From Clostridiales bacterium (lineage in GTDB: Bacteria; Bacillota; Clostridia; Lachnospirales; Lachnospiraceae): a DNA stretch of 58,595 nucleotides. The stretch is taken from contig JAJBTU010000034.1 of assembly GCA_020860715.1 (NCBI GenBank), forward strand, positions 38,267 through 96,861, read 5' to 3'. The first letter of the stretch is position 1. Each line of letters opens with the position of its first letter. The notes under the pieces are model-generated. The model did not search any database, was not told the DNA's origin, and saw only the letters and a list, made by a program, of their open reading frames with translations. Below, piece after piece: positions 8,503 through 18,187 of this stretch. Made by a program: the position numbers and the translations under genes.

Positions 8503-8575
8503 AATAATCTCCTCTCCATCCTGCTTTGCCGGCAGCTGCCGGTCCCTGTTTTCCGGGATTTATACAAACCCGCCT

Positions 8576-9301
8576 TTATTCTGTATCGTACAGAATATAC
8601 ACACGGTTCGCAATCTTCTCTTCTTCGTAGGTCGTTTCCTCGCCTTCATACACCTTGCTCGAAGGAAGAATGAGCGCATCCTCTTCCTCCTCCTGCTCTC
8701 CGGTCGCATTCACGGTATCCGCAGAAATCATCTCGGCATTGGTGCTGATAAATGCCACCGCGCCATCTTCCACATGTACCTCCATCGGCGCCTGTACGAT
8801 CACCACCTGCAGCGACATATCCTTAAACACCTGACTGCTGCTCACTGCGCTTCCGCCGGCAGCGCCATCCTCCACCTGATAAAAGGACGCGTCAAACAGA
8901 TAGCCTTCAACCTGCGCGCCGATCGTGGAGCCGCTGTAAAATTCGACATTATTAAATTCCGCATAGTCTTCCGCGGATGAATACCAGAGTTTCAGCGTAA
9001 CAGACTGGCCTTCCGTCGTAAAACTTTCTTCCTTTATGGAGTCTTCGCCGTGTTCCGCATTGTAGGCAGTAATCTCCGAACGGATCATGTCCTCCAGCTC
9101 GCTCACATCATAATAGGACTCTTCCAGTGTATCCTGTACGATCTCCGTCACACTTCCGTCTGCCGCAATCGATATCGCGTCCGCCTCCTGCGGCGTCCAC
9201 GCCGTCCCCCCTTCAAGAAGCTGTTCCACCTCACTGCAGCCGCCAAGCAGCGTCACTGCCGCTAAAAGCGCTGCGGCCGCGGCTCTTCTTTTCGCTGTCA
9301 C
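8576..9301 (-). CDS. Putative lipoprotein of unknown function
   Basis: I chose a GTG start at 9301 because AAGGAGG lies six bases upstream (9308-9314). It gives 241 residues opening MTAKRRAAAAALLAAVTLLGGC, a lipoprotein signal with lipobox LLGGC and Cys22. The mature part has no family I recognise. It is acidic, contains YYDVSELEDMIRSEI and ends in an EEEE-rich stretch followed by ANRVYILYDTE. It is presumably tethered to the outer face of the membrane. It lies between recO and glyS in one orientation. The upstream ATG-containing extension lacks a ribosome site. Confidence 0.75.
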   Translation of the reverse strand: MTAKRRAAAAALLAAVTLLGGCSEVEQLLEGGTAWTPQEADAISIAADGSVTEIVQDTLEESYYDVSELEDMIRSEITAYNAEHGEDSIKEESFTTEGQSVTLKLWYSSAEDYAEFNNVEFYSGSTIGAQVEGYLFDASFYQVEDGAAGGSAVSSSQVFKDMSLQVVIVQAPMEVHVEDGAVAFISTNAEMISADTVNATGEQEEEEDALILPSSKVYEGEETTYEEEKIANRVYILYDTE

Positions 9302-9411
9302 CGCAATCCTCCTTAATAAATGACTCTCCCTTTTATGCCCCTGCCGGCACAAAAAACACAATTCCGATTTTTGCGTAACTTATAATATTATACAGGCAAT
9401 CTGCTTCGGTT

Positions 9412-10074
9412 TCAACTATTATTTGTCATCTGCTGCAGAATCTCAAGGGATTTAAAACTCCGGTCAATGGATATGCTGTTATAATAATCCTGCACCCGGC
9501 GAAACTCCCGGAACACTTCCGGCCGGAGTGTAAACTGGTACAGTTTCTGCATCGGTGCACGGATCACATAGGAAAGCGCATACCTCGTTGATTCCATGAG
9601 GCTGCGGTCGTTCGCCGCCTCATAGGGATATTCCCCGTTGATCACCATTGCCTTCATCTCAAAAACGCAGCGGATCAGCTCATTATCCGGCTCCTCCCGG
9701 GGCAGCGCACGAAGCGTCGCGTACAGAAGGTTCAGCATCCGGGAGGCTTCCAGGTTCTCCCTTGTATAGTATTCCGCAAGTTCCATAAAATAACAGGCGT
9801 AACAGGCCGCCTCAACATCCTGGCGCACTTCCCGGAAATACTCGCTGATCTCCGCCTGCACCAGCGTATACGCGTTTTTTCCCTCATAGACGGTAAAGCT
9901 GCCAAAAGCAAACGGCGTCGAGGCTGCGAGCAAAACACTGTTTGTCCGGCGCGCGCCGCGGGCAAACGCGGTAATCTTCCCGCGCTCCTTCGTTAAAAGA
10001 ACGGTCCGCCTGTCGTATTCCCCGGCCGGCACAGCTGACAAAACCATGCCCGTCACTTTCAGTGGATCGCTCAT
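9412..10074 (-). CDS. recO: DNA repair protein RecO
   Basis: Recombination mediator that helps load RecA through RecFOR. I place the start at 10074 (MSDPLKVTGMVLSAVP) because GGAGG lies five bases upstream and RecO proteins begin with this OB-fold strand; this gives 220 residues. An alternative is 10143, which overlaps the era stop as ATGA and would add a poorly conserved N-terminus. The body shows DRRTVLLTKERGKITAFARGARR, then YACYFMELAEYYTRE and the helical C-terminal half. The zinc-finger cysteines of some RecO proteins are not obvious. Directly downstream of era, the common Firmicutes order. Confidence 0.9.
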   Translation of the reverse strand: MSDPLKVTGMVLSAVPAGEYDRRTVLLTKERGKITAFARGARRTNSVLLAASTPFAFGSFTVYEGKNAYTLVQAEISEYFREVRQDVEAACYACYFMELAEYYTRENLEASRMLNLLYATLRALPREEPDNELIRCVFEMKAMVINGEYPYEAANDRSLMESTRYALSYVIRAPMQKLYQFTLRPEVFREFRRVQDYYNSISIDRSFKSLEILQQMTNNS

Positions 10075-10139
10075 CGCATCCTCCATCCTTTCCCCGTAAA
10101 GCTGCCCGCCGCAGCCTGCTTCTGATCCTGCCGGAAATA

Positions 10140-11303
10140 TCATTCCAGTTCTTTTTTGTCATAGCCGAAATTCTTTATCATAAAATCGCTATCCCGCCAG
10201 TCCTTTTTCACCTTCACCCACAACTGCAGATTCACCGGTTCCTCTAACATCTGCTCAATCTCATAGCGCGCCTGCGAACCAATCCTGCGCAGCATTGCGC
10301 CCTGCCTGCCGATGATCATGCCCTTATGCGAGTCCTTTTCACAGATGATGGTCGCCTCAATATCCATGATCCAGTCCGATGTCTCCCGCACATCAATCTC
10401 GGCCTGTTCACGACGGCCCGCCGGATCCCAGCCGGGCTTTTTCCCGCCGGCCGCAGCGGATTCCTCCGTCTCCGCAGGCACGGTGCGAACGCTCTCCTGT
10501 GTCCCGGACGGAGCCTCCGTCCGGGGGCCGTGCTCATGTCTGCGGCGGTTTCTGCGCCGCACAGCTTCCGCACGGCTGTCCTTCTTTTTCTGACTGCCTG
10601 CCGGGCGTTCCTTCATCACATCGATGGCGACTGCGATGCCGTGAGGAATCTCATCTTCCATGCAGCGCAGCACTTTCTCACGAATCAGTTCCGCCACGAT
10701 CTGTCTCTGCGGCTGATCGGTCACCGTATCATCGTCATAATATTTCGGTCCGTATGGAAGGCAGCGGAAAATTGCCTGAATCACCTCATCCATATGAAGT
10801 CCGCGCAGCGCACAGACCGGAATCATATCCGCAAAATCTCCGGCATTTCCGGCATTGCCCAAAAAAAGTTCCCGGTACGCCTCCATGCAGGCCGGAATTT
10901 CTCTCTTATCCACCGTATCCATCTTATTCAGGATCAGAATCACCGGCACTCCGGCTCTGCGAAGCAGCTGCGCGATGTGCTGCTCACCCTTCCCGATATA
11001 TTCCCCCGGCTCCACGAGCCAGAGCACCACGTCTACCTCCCGCAGCGTCTGCTCGGCGGCTTCCACCATATACTCGCCCAGCTTATTCTTCGCCTTGTGA
11101 ATACCAGGCGTATCAAGAAAAATAATCTGTCCCTGATCTGAAGTGTAAACCGTCTGAATGCGGTTCCGCGTCGTCTGCGGCTTGCTCGACGTAATCGCAA
11201 TCTTCTGCCCGATCAGGTGATTCATCAATGTGGATTTTCCCACATTCGGACGCCCGATCAAAGTCACAAAACCGGATTTAAATTTTGCGTTTTCCTTTTC
11301 CAT
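10140..11303 (-). CDS. era: GTPase Era with an unusual insertion in its KH region
   Basis: Ribosome-assembly GTPase that binds the 3' end of 16S rRNA. Start chosen at 11303 (MEKENAKFKSG) by comparison with family N-termini; the GGAGG is only two bases away, so the start is not certain. 387 residues against a usual 300. The G domain is complete: GRPNVGKST (17-25), DTPG (64-67), NKMD (127-130). The KH GxxG loop is IIGRQGAML (330-338). About 75-80 extra residues (roughly 233-312), rich in Arg/Lys, then Glu/Ala/Gly, interrupt the sequence between DVMKERP and the WIMDIEATI strand. recO follows with a possible ATGA overlap. Confidence 0.93.
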   Translation of the reverse strand: MEKENAKFKSGFVTLIGRPNVGKSTLMNHLIGQKIAITSSKPQTTRNRIQTVYTSDQGQIIFLDTPGIHKAKNKLGEYMVEAAEQTLREVDVVLWLVEPGEYIGKGEQHIAQLLRRAGVPVILILNKMDTVDKREIPACMEAYRELFLGNAGNAGDFADMIPVCALRGLHMDEVIQAIFRCLPYGPKYYDDDTVTDQPQRQIVAELIREKVLRCMEDEIPHGIAVAIDVMKERPAGSQKKKDSRAEAVRRRNRRRHEHGPRTEAPSGTQESVRTVPAETEESAAAGGKKPGWDPAGRREQAEIDVRETSDWIMDIEATIICEKDSHKGMIIGRQGAMLRRIGSQARYEIEQMLEEPVNLQLWVKVKKDWRDSDFMIKNFGYDKKELE

Positions 11304-11406
11304 ATCCTCCGATATTCCCTGTCTCCCTCGTTTTATTTTCCCGCTCCTGTACGTTCTCATTTATGCTTTCGTTTTATCATCCCGTTTTCTGTTCCCGCAT
11401 CTTCGG

Positions 11407-14361
11407 TCAGGCGTCCGCCCCGCCAAGAGGCCGGACAGTTCCAAACAGTTCTCCTGCCTCCCGGATCTTTTCCTCATTGCCCACAACGCAGATCGCGTCC
11501 GCATCCAGCACAGCCTGCACAAGCGGCGCAAGCGCGCGGATATCCTCCGGCGTCGCGGAGAGGACTTCGTCCCGCTCCCTCTGAAGATCGTCCCCGGTAA
11601 TCCCGCCGAAATACGCGTTCAGAGCGCGTGCGCCTTTCATTGACGGCGTCAGCGGCACATCCAGATCGCCGATCGCGCCGATGATGTATTTTGTCATCTC
11701 ACGCTCATCGGCATCAAAATCCCGCAAATAAGCCGGAATTCCCTCAAATATCTGATTTGTCCCGCGCAGATGCGGATCCCGGTAAGAGACAAAGAATGCA
11801 TCGCCCCTCCGGTAAAATGAGCACATGCACCCGTACGCGCCGCCTTTTACACGAATATTTACCCACATATACTCATAGCTCATCAGGACCTTCAGAATGC
11901 GCAGCGCACCCGTATAGGGGAAGCCCGCGTTCCGGAAATTGCCCGCGCGCGCCACATACTGCACCTGCCCCGGTGTGGTAAAACCTTCGTTCTTCTTTTC
12001 GAGAATCAGCTTTCTGCCCGGAGCGCAGACAGCCGGCTGCGCGCAGACAGGCAGTTCTTTTGCAAACGCCTCCAGCGGTGCGCGCAGAGCGGCAAGCCCG
12101 TCCGCGTCGCTCGTCACACTGACAAAAAGATGTTTCCTGTCAAACACCAGAGCGGTCAGTTCTTTCAGCTTTGCCTTCAGCACTTCTTTTTTCTCATCAA
12201 AATGTTTCTCCAGATCCGCCGCCAGATCATAGAACGCAATGCCGCTCACCGCGTCATTGAATGCATCAAACTCAGACAGATACGACAGCGCCCGTCCCGA
12301 CGCGGCCTGATGTCCGGCTGCGCTTAACTGCATCGAAAGACGCGATTCCAGCTTCGCAAGAATCTCATGCAGCCGTTTGTCGTCGTCAAACTTCGAGGTC
12401 AGTATCTCCTTCGACATCTCCAGCGCATACGGCAGCTTCTCATAAAGGGTGCGCGAACGGATCCCCATAAACGACCGGATGCCGCCTGGCGTCTGATACA
12501 CGCTGATCCCCACGGAAATACCTCCCGTGTTCCCATTGATATCATTGTTCAGATCACTGTAGGAAAAATGCTCCGTATCCACCATGCCAAGCACAGCCTT
12601 CAGGATCCCGAGATAGCCCAGATCCTCTGCCGGCACTGCATCCGCGTCAAACAGAAGATCCAGATAGGAAATCCCGTTCGTAAATACATCATGGTGCAGC
12701 ACCTTCAGACCGTCCCAGTCATATTCCGTATTTTCAAGGGAGGCCGCTTTCTTTCCAATGTCCTCGCGGGTCAGCATCGGAATCTTTTCCAGATCCGCCG
12801 CCGGCGTCGGGGTCTCCTGAAAGGCGCGCAGCCGCGCCGTAGCGGCAATCGTCTCCTGGATTTCCGACTCGCTTAACGATGCCTTATAAACACGCAGCTT
12901 CTCTTTTTGCGCCGCATCCGTCTTTGCCGTCAGACCGCGCTCGGGCACAAGCGTCACCAGAGATACATGTGTATTGTCCAGCAGATAGGTCCGGATCAGA
13001 TCTTCAAAATAAGTGGATTCCACGCGCTCCTTCAGGGCAGCGTAAATATCCAGCTGCTTCAAATAAGAAAAAGCCGCGGTATCATCATAAAGCCAGGAGT
13101 CAAACACATCCAGACCATACATCAGGCCCTTCGGCGCCGTACCGTAATCTGCCTCACGGAAACGAAACTCCATGGTATTGATGCCGGCATAGAGCGCTTT
13201 TTTATCCACGCCTTCCTCCACAATGTTCTCCAGAGTCTCCCGGATCACGGAAAGGAAACGCTCTGTGTCCTCCTCATTCGCGTTCTTTGCGATGATTGAC
13301 AGATACGGCTGATAAATTCCGCTTTCGTATTCGCCCATAATGTCATTGCCGATCCCGGCATCAAGAAGCGCCTGCTTCAGCTTTGCGCCCGGCGCGGACA
13401 AAAGCGCATACTCCAGCACCGCAAACGCGTTGGAAAGCTCCGTATCCGTGCTTACCCCGATCACCGCGTTCCAGGCCAGATAGGTATTGTCCTTCAGCGG
13501 GTCTGTCTCCGAAATGGGATAGTTCCGGCTCACCCGGCGCATTTTTTCAAAAGGCGCCTGCTGCATCCTGCCCGGGATCCCGTCTGAGCCGTGATTGGAA
13601 GCCGCCTTTGACGTCTCCGCCAGCACACTTAAGTACTCCGCATCCAGCCAGTTCAGCCGCTCCTCCATATCCATATTTCCGTAAAAATAAATATAGCTGT
13701 TCGACGGGTGATAATATTTGCTGTGGAAAGCCAGAAAATCCTCATATTTCAGATCCGGGATGCACTGCGGATCGCCGCCGGATTCCACGCCGTAAACCGT
13801 ATCCGGAAACAGGCTGTTCATAATCTCCCGCTCCAGCACATCTTCCGGGGAGGAATAAACTCCCTTCATCTCGTTGTACACCACGCCGTTGACCGTGATC
13901 TCATCCTCCGGATTTTCCAGCTGATAACTCCAGCCTTCCTGCCGGAAAATCTGTTCATTCCGATAGATGTTGGGATAAAACACAGCGTCAAGATACACGT
14001 CCATCAGGTTGCAGAAATCCTTCTCATTGCAGCTTGCAATCGGAAACACCGTCTTGTCCGGATAGGTCATCGCGTTCAGAAACGTATTCAGCGATCCCTT
14101 TACCAGCTCGACAAACGGATCCTTCGCCGGATATTTGCGGCTGCCGCAGAGCACACTGTGCTCCATAATATGCGGCGTGCCCGTGCTGTCCGTCGGCAGC
14201 GTTTTAAACGCAATGTCAAATACCTTATTCTCATCATCATTCTGCAGTACCAGAATCCGCGCACCGCTTTTCCTGTGGCGCAGCAGATATCCGTCCGAGC
14301 GGATGTCTTCAATCCATTCATGCTGCAGCAGTTCATACTGTGGAAGTGTCTCCATATTCAT
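11407..14361 (-). CDS. M16C (presequence-protease-like) zinc metalloprotease
   Basis: 984-residue two-lobed insulinase-family peptidase. The inverted zinc motif HxxEH is seen in GTPHIMEHSVLCGS (about residues 60-74), with the downstream metal ligand in NEMKGVYSSPEDVLERE. Further M16C features are KGSLNTFLNAMTYPDKTVFPIAS and the C-terminal half with RVKGGAYGCMCSFYRRGDAFFVSYRDPHL. The family degrades unstructured peptides in a closed chamber; bacterial members are cytosolic, and no signal peptide is visible here. Start ATG has AGAAGGGATGGG upstream. It lies between the DUF1461 gene and era, co-directional with both. Confidence 0.93.
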   Translation of the reverse strand: MNMETLPQYELLQHEWIEDIRSDGYLLRHRKSGARILVLQNDDENKVFDIAFKTLPTDSTGTPHIMEHSVLCGSRKYPAKDPFVELVKGSLNTFLNAMTYPDKTVFPIASCNEKDFCNLMDVYLDAVFYPNIYRNEQIFRQEGWSYQLENPEDEITVNGVVYNEMKGVYSSPEDVLEREIMNSLFPDTVYGVESGGDPQCIPDLKYEDFLAFHSKYYHPSNSYIYFYGNMDMEERLNWLDAEYLSVLAETSKAASNHGSDGIPGRMQQAPFEKMRRVSRNYPISETDPLKDNTYLAWNAVIGVSTDTELSNAFAVLEYALLSAPGAKLKQALLDAGIGNDIMGEYESGIYQPYLSIIAKNANEEDTERFLSVIRETLENIVEEGVDKKALYAGINTMEFRFREADYGTAPKGLMYGLDVFDSWLYDDTAAFSYLKQLDIYAALKERVESTYFEDLIRTYLLDNTHVSLVTLVPERGLTAKTDAAQKEKLRVYKASLSESEIQETIAATARLRAFQETPTPAADLEKIPMLTREDIGKKAASLENTEYDWDGLKVLHHDVFTNGISYLDLLFDADAVPAEDLGYLGILKAVLGMVDTEHFSYSDLNNDINGNTGGISVGISVYQTPGGIRSFMGIRSRTLYEKLPYALEMSKEILTSKFDDDKRLHEILAKLESRLSMQLSAAGHQAASGRALSYLSEFDAFNDAVSGIAFYDLAADLEKHFDEKKEVLKAKLKELTALVFDRKHLFVSVTSDADGLAALRAPLEAFAKELPVCAQPAVCAPGRKLILEKKNEGFTTPGQVQYVARAGNFRNAGFPYTGALRILKVLMSYEYMWVNIRVKGGAYGCMCSFYRRGDAFFVSYRDPHLRGTNQIFEGIPAYLRDFDADEREMTKYIIGAIGDLDVPLTPSMKGARALNAYFGGITGDDLQRERDEVLSATPEDIRALAPLVQAVLDADAICVVGNEEKIREAGELFGTVRPLGGADA

Positions 14362-14410
14362 GGTGTTATCCCATCCCTTCTAATAATTCTATTTCTTGTT
14401 TGCTTTCATA

Positions 14411-14474
14411 CTTCTTCACTGGCATACCGCTTCGCTGGCATATTTCTTCACTGGCATACTTCTTCACTGGCATA
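14411..14474 (-). repeat. 16-bp tandem repeat over the end of the DUF1461 gene
   Basis: Four 16-bp units (14411, 14427, 14443, 14459) of the type CTTCTTCACTGGCATA; two are identical and two differ by one or a few bases. The stop codon of the DUF1461 gene lies inside the repeat. Sixteen is not a multiple of three, so copy-number change shifts frame at the C-terminus. Confidence 0.85.
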
Positions 14475-15140
14475 CTTCTGCATCTTCCCCGCTCTGCGGT
14501 ATTTCCGGGTCAGCAGCCGATACAGTCCCCCGCATAGTATGCCCCCCAAAAACAAAACAATCAGAATCGCCGCGGCGCAATGTCCAAAAAAAGCATCCGG
14601 CAAGATCAGAATCACCGGATCCGTAATCGGATTGAACAGCCAGTAATCATTGTTAAAAAACAACTCATGGAACTGCACAAAAAACGTTTCCCAATTCAGA
14701 AACGCATATACGCCCAGTCCGACAGGAATCAGAAATGTCAGAATCGAAATCAGCTTCAGACACCCGTAATCCCTGCGCAGCAGCTTCCGGATCAGAAAGA
14801 TCAAAAACAGAACCCCCGTAACGACACAGAGAATCTGAATCGCCACAAAAATTTGCTTTACCTCTTTAAAATGCGTCTCGGCCTCATCTGACATCGGAAA
14901 ATCCGGAAATTCCAGTTCCTTTATCCCCTTTGTGAGCAGGTTGTAATCAATCAGCGCGTCGTAATTCTCCCGAATCAGTTCTTCTGAATATCCGGTCTGA
15001 CTCTCCAGATCCAGATATCCGATGTCAAAATAATAAATGCATCGAAGATTCAGCACCAGGACCACAGACAAACAGGCCAAAAAGAGAAAGCCGAGCAGAG
15101 ACAACAGCAGATTGCCCGGCGTCAGCGTCCGTTTTTTCAT
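14448..15140 (-). CDS. TIGR01906/DUF1461-family integral membrane protein
   Basis: 230 residues with a first membrane segment at about 10-30 (LLLSLLGFLFLACLSVVLVL). An extracytoplasmic part follows with the family hallmark YSEELIRENYDALIDYNLL, then three more segments (about 95-115, 125-145, 185-210). The family is widespread in Firmicutes; its function is not established. The C-terminus KYASEEVCQ is made by the 16-bp repeat and the natural end may differ. It heads the run that continues into the M16C protease. Promoter at 15192-15220. Confidence 0.8.
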   Translation of the reverse strand: MKKRTLTPGNLLLSLLGFLFLACLSVVLVLNLRCIYYFDIGYLDLESQTGYSEELIRENYDALIDYNLLTKGIKELEFPDFPMSDEAETHFKEVKQIFVAIQILCVVTGVLFLIFLIRKLLRRDYGCLKLISILTFLIPVGLGVYAFLNWETFFVQFHELFFNNDYWLFNPITDPVILILPDAFFGHCAAAILIVLFLGGILCGGLYRLLTRKYRRAGKMQKYASEEVCQ

Positions 15141-15191
15141 AAGCAGTTCTCCTAATTCCGTTCTTCCAATTCCGTTCTCTTCTAACGAGTC

Positions 15192-15220
15192 ATAGTATCA
15201 CAAAACAAAGCCCTTGTAAA
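15192..15220 (-). promoter_or_regulatory. Sigma-A promoter of the DUF1461/protease/era/recO run
   Basis: -35 TTTACA (15215-15220) and -10 TACTAT (15192-15197) with a 17-bp spacer. Confidence 0.55.
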
Positions 15221-15300
15221 TCAGAGTAACTCAAAAAAATGGATTCCGGCCGCGCTTATCATCCGCTTTCCATGAACGTCCCGAAAGATCGTTATTTTGC

Positions 15301-15340
15301 AAAAACCTCCGGAGAATCCGTTTCCAGATCCCCCGGAGGT
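15301..15340 (-). terminator. Terminator downstream of the repeat-domain surface protein
   Basis: ACCTCCGG/CCGGAGGT arms with further internal pairing, followed on the minus strand by TTTTTGC. Confidence 0.75.
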
Positions 15341-15412
15341 CATTTTACAAAATCCCCTTATTCTTTCTTATGATATGCAGATCCGCGCAGCGGTATGAGA
15401 GCTGCATGGATT

Positions 15413-18187
15413 TTACTCATCTCTCCTTCTTCTGCGGATAAATACCACCAGCAGAACAAGGAAGATCAGGCACGCCACTGCCGCGATTGCCACAACCTGC
15501 ATGATCGGCGTATCGTCACCGGTCTGAACGGATTCCAGAGACTCCACGATGTTAAACGTTACCGACGTTGTAGTCGTCGTACCATCCGCCACCCAGGAAC
15601 TGCCATCATACACCTGTCTCGCAAATGTTACGGTCAGTGTATATTCACCGGTCTTCTTGATCGACATTGAAGTCTCATACGGAGCGGAACTCCAGGTATT
15701 TGACACATTTCCGATCGTATACCCGGTCGGCACATAGCGTACATCTCCCGGGTTCGGATCCGTGATAGACATCCCTGCTCCGACCGGTGTGAAAGTCAGC
15801 TTCTCGTTTGCCACATAGGAGCCGCCCTCCTCGATTCCGCTGATGTAATTGTCCGCCCCTGTCGGTGCGTCCTCATAGGTCGCGGAGATCGTCACATTGC
15901 TCGCCGGCATCGTAAAGGTCGTCGATGCTTTTGACGCATCCGCAAATGTCACATTGCCGCTCGTCGCCGTCCAGGCTGAGAATACCTTGCCGCTCGCCGG
16001 ATAGTTGGAGGAAATGGTAACTGTATCGCCATAGTAGAAATACGTCGCGTTCGCGTTGCCGTTCTCCACCGTAACGCTGTACTGCACTTTCTTATAGTTC
16101 GCCGTCACCGACACATCCGCGGACGGCATTGTAAAGGTAGTCGTTGACTTCGAGGCATTCGCAAGCGTCACATTCTGTGTACCCACCGTCCAGGAATCAA
16201 ATTCATAACCGGTCGCCGGCGTATCCGCCGTGATCGTCACAGTCGTACCTGCCACGGCTTCCGTGTAATCCGCGGAGCCGCTCGTCACTATCACGTTGTA
16301 CTGAATGCCGGTATAATTCGCCACAAAACTCAGATCCTGATCCACGATCACCGTAACGGAGGTGTCCGAAGCACTGTCGCCCAGATCATAAGCGCCGTCG
16401 TTGACCGTCCAGCCGGAGAACTCATTTCCGCTTGCAGCCGCATTCGCCGTCACCGTGATCTGCGTCCCTTCCTCATACGTATTTTCTGAGTAAGTATTGT
16501 CGATCAGACCGCTGGAAACCTTTACCGTGTAGGTGTTCACATTATACACCGCCGTCACTTCCACATCACCGGCCGGCATCACAAAGGAAGTCGTCTCCGC
16601 ATCCCCATCCGCGAACTCCGCTGTGGCCGCAGTCCCTGTGCTTTCCCAGTGATCGAATGTTTTCCCTTCCAGTGCGGCAGCCGTAATCGTTACGGTGGTT
16701 CCGTACGCGCAGGCTGCGCTCTCGGCAGCAGCCGTTCCTGAAGTGCTGAGTGTTCCGTTTACCACAGTCACATTGTAGGAAGCCGCCGTATATACCGCAG
16801 ACACGGTTACATTGCCTGCCGGCATCGTAAAGGTGTATGTGCCGTCATTTTGAAGTACGGAAGTGATCGCCGTACCGGTGCTGTCCAAAACCGTCACACC
16901 GCTCAGTACATACCCTGTGGACGCCGCAGCCGGCGTGATGGTCACGGTCGCACCCTCTGCATAAGAAGATGCATCCGCCGTGCAGTTCTCCAGTGTAAGC
17001 GTGTATTTCGTAATCTCGGTATAATTTGCCTGCACAGTTACCGCCGCATCGGAAGCCGCAGCCTTAACAGTCACCGTGGCTGACAGCGGATCAGACGCTG
17101 ACGCCTCAATAACCGGGGCTTCACTTGTCCCCTCATACCCGACCACCGTCCAGGAATCAAAGGTATATCCTTCTTTCTCTGCCGCGGTAACGGTACAGGA
17201 ATACTCCGCAGCGGATACCGTCTGAATCTCCGTCTCTGTCTCGCCTGACAGAGAATCGCCATACTTATACTGTTTTGTCAGTGTATACGTATAGGTCGTT
17301 TCTGCAGCCGCATTTACATCGGTTGTTGTCAAATTCTCTTCTGAGGCAACCATGATGCCGTTGTCATCCGTGGCAGCTGCCGCATCCGTTTCATCCACAA
17401 CTACCACATTATTATCATCTGCAACTGCTGCAGCTGCTGCTTCTGTCGCCCCGGTCGCTTCTGTTGCTTCCGTCTCCTCGGTCGCTGCTTCCGTCACGGC
17501 CTCTGTCTCCTGTGTATAAGAAGCAGTGACGGTCACTTTGCCATTCGGCATCACAAGTGTCGTCTCTGCGCTGGATGCATCCGCTACCGTAACGGTCACT
17601 CCGTCTCCGGCCTCCACGGTCCATCCCGCAAACACATAGCCTTCCGCCGGAGCTGCCGCCGTGATCTTCACCGACTCGCCCTGCGTATAATAAGCGATGT
17701 CTTTCGTCGTATCTTCAGCGGCCAGAGCTGTCTTTTCCTCATCCGTAAACTCGTAATGATTCCCTGTCGTACCGGTACCGTCCGTCAGCGCAGTCTCGGA
17801 TGTGCCGTCCACTACGATCAGAACATATCCTGCCAGCGTCATCTGGATGGACGCCGGAACTGCTTCGGACTCAACCACTTCCGAGCCGTCCCCGGCGATG
17901 GCAATTACCGCCTCTGTCCCTGCGGTGTAAGATGCCGTAACCGCTTTATCCTCCGTTTCGTTTTTCCATGTACCGCTGCCGTCCGCAGTGGTCTGTGTCC
18001 CGTCTGTACCTGTGATCACGGTCCCTTCCGCGATGCCTGTCAGGCTGTCGCCCGGGAACAGCACGGCGCCCGCCAGTTCCTCCGATGTCACGTCATAAGC
18101 GGAAGCCGCCATTACCTGCGCCGCCGGTATGCACATCATCATACAGGCAAGCAGCAGCGCCAGTAATCTTCTCTGCTTTCTCTTCAT
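15413..18187 (-). CDS. Large cell-surface protein with divergent InlB B-repeats
   Basis: The start at 18187 (MKRKQRRLLALLLACMMM...) has GAAAGGGGTAAGATT upstream and gives 924 residues with a clear signal peptide ending near VMAASA. The body is a chain of about eight to nine beta-repeats of about 70 residues (YxVTVxxG...YxxGxTVTITA...GYxFxxWTV...TTFTMPxxxVTVxAxY), matching Flg_new_2/InlB B-repeat domains. A low-complexity EATE/ATEA and acidic stretch lies at about 240-300. The C-terminus is SVQTGDDT, a hydrophobic segment, then RRRRRDE, which resembles a sortase substrate with a non-LPXTG motif (SVQTG). Likely an adhesin or fibrous surface protein; no ligand can be named. Confidence 0.85.
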   Translation of the reverse strand: MKRKQRRLLALLLACMMMCIPAAQVMAASAYDVTSEELAGAVLFPGDSLTGIAEGTVITGTDGTQTTADGSGTWKNETEDKAVTASYTAGTEAVIAIAGDGSEVVESEAVPASIQMTLAGYVLIVVDGTSETALTDGTGTTGNHYEFTDEEKTALAAEDTTKDIAYYTQGESVKITAAAPAEGYVFAGWTVEAGDGVTVTVADASSAETTLVMPNGKVTVTASYTQETEAVTEAATEETEATEATGATEAAAAAVADDNNVVVVDETDAAAATDDNGIMVASEENLTTTDVNAAAETTYTYTLTKQYKYGDSLSGETETEIQTVSAAEYSCTVTAAEKEGYTFDSWTVVGYEGTSEAPVIEASASDPLSATVTVKAAASDAAVTVQANYTEITKYTLTLENCTADASSYAEGATVTITPAAASTGYVLSGVTVLDSTGTAITSVLQNDGTYTFTMPAGNVTVSAVYTAASYNVTVVNGTLSTSGTAAAESAACAYGTTVTITAAALEGKTFDHWESTGTAATAEFADGDAETTSFVMPAGDVEVTAVYNVNTYTVKVSSGLIDNTYSENTYEEGTQITVTANAAASGNEFSGWTVNDGAYDLGDSASDTSVTVIVDQDLSFVANYTGIQYNVIVTSGSADYTEAVAGTTVTITADTPATGYEFDSWTVGTQNVTLANASKSTTTFTMPSADVSVTANYKKVQYSVTVENGNANATYFYYGDTVTISSNYPASGKVFSAWTATSGNVTFADASKASTTFTMPASNVTISATYEDAPTGADNYISGIEEGGSYVANEKLTFTPVGAGMSITDPNPGDVRYVPTGYTIGNVSNTWSSAPYETSMSIKKTGEYTLTVTFARQVYDGSSWVADGTTTTTSVTFNIVESLESVQTGDDTPIMQVVAIAAVACLIFLVLLVVFIRRRRRDE

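Noticed and set aside
8503-8575. T-box leader for glyS
   Set aside because: The gap is only 73 bp, with no AGGGTGGNACCGCG-type antiterminator motif.
10074-10143. Longer RecO N-terminus starting at the ATGA overlap with era
   Set aside because: The extra 23 residues are not typical of RecO, and a better ribosome site precedes the internal ATG, though translational coupling cannot be excluded.
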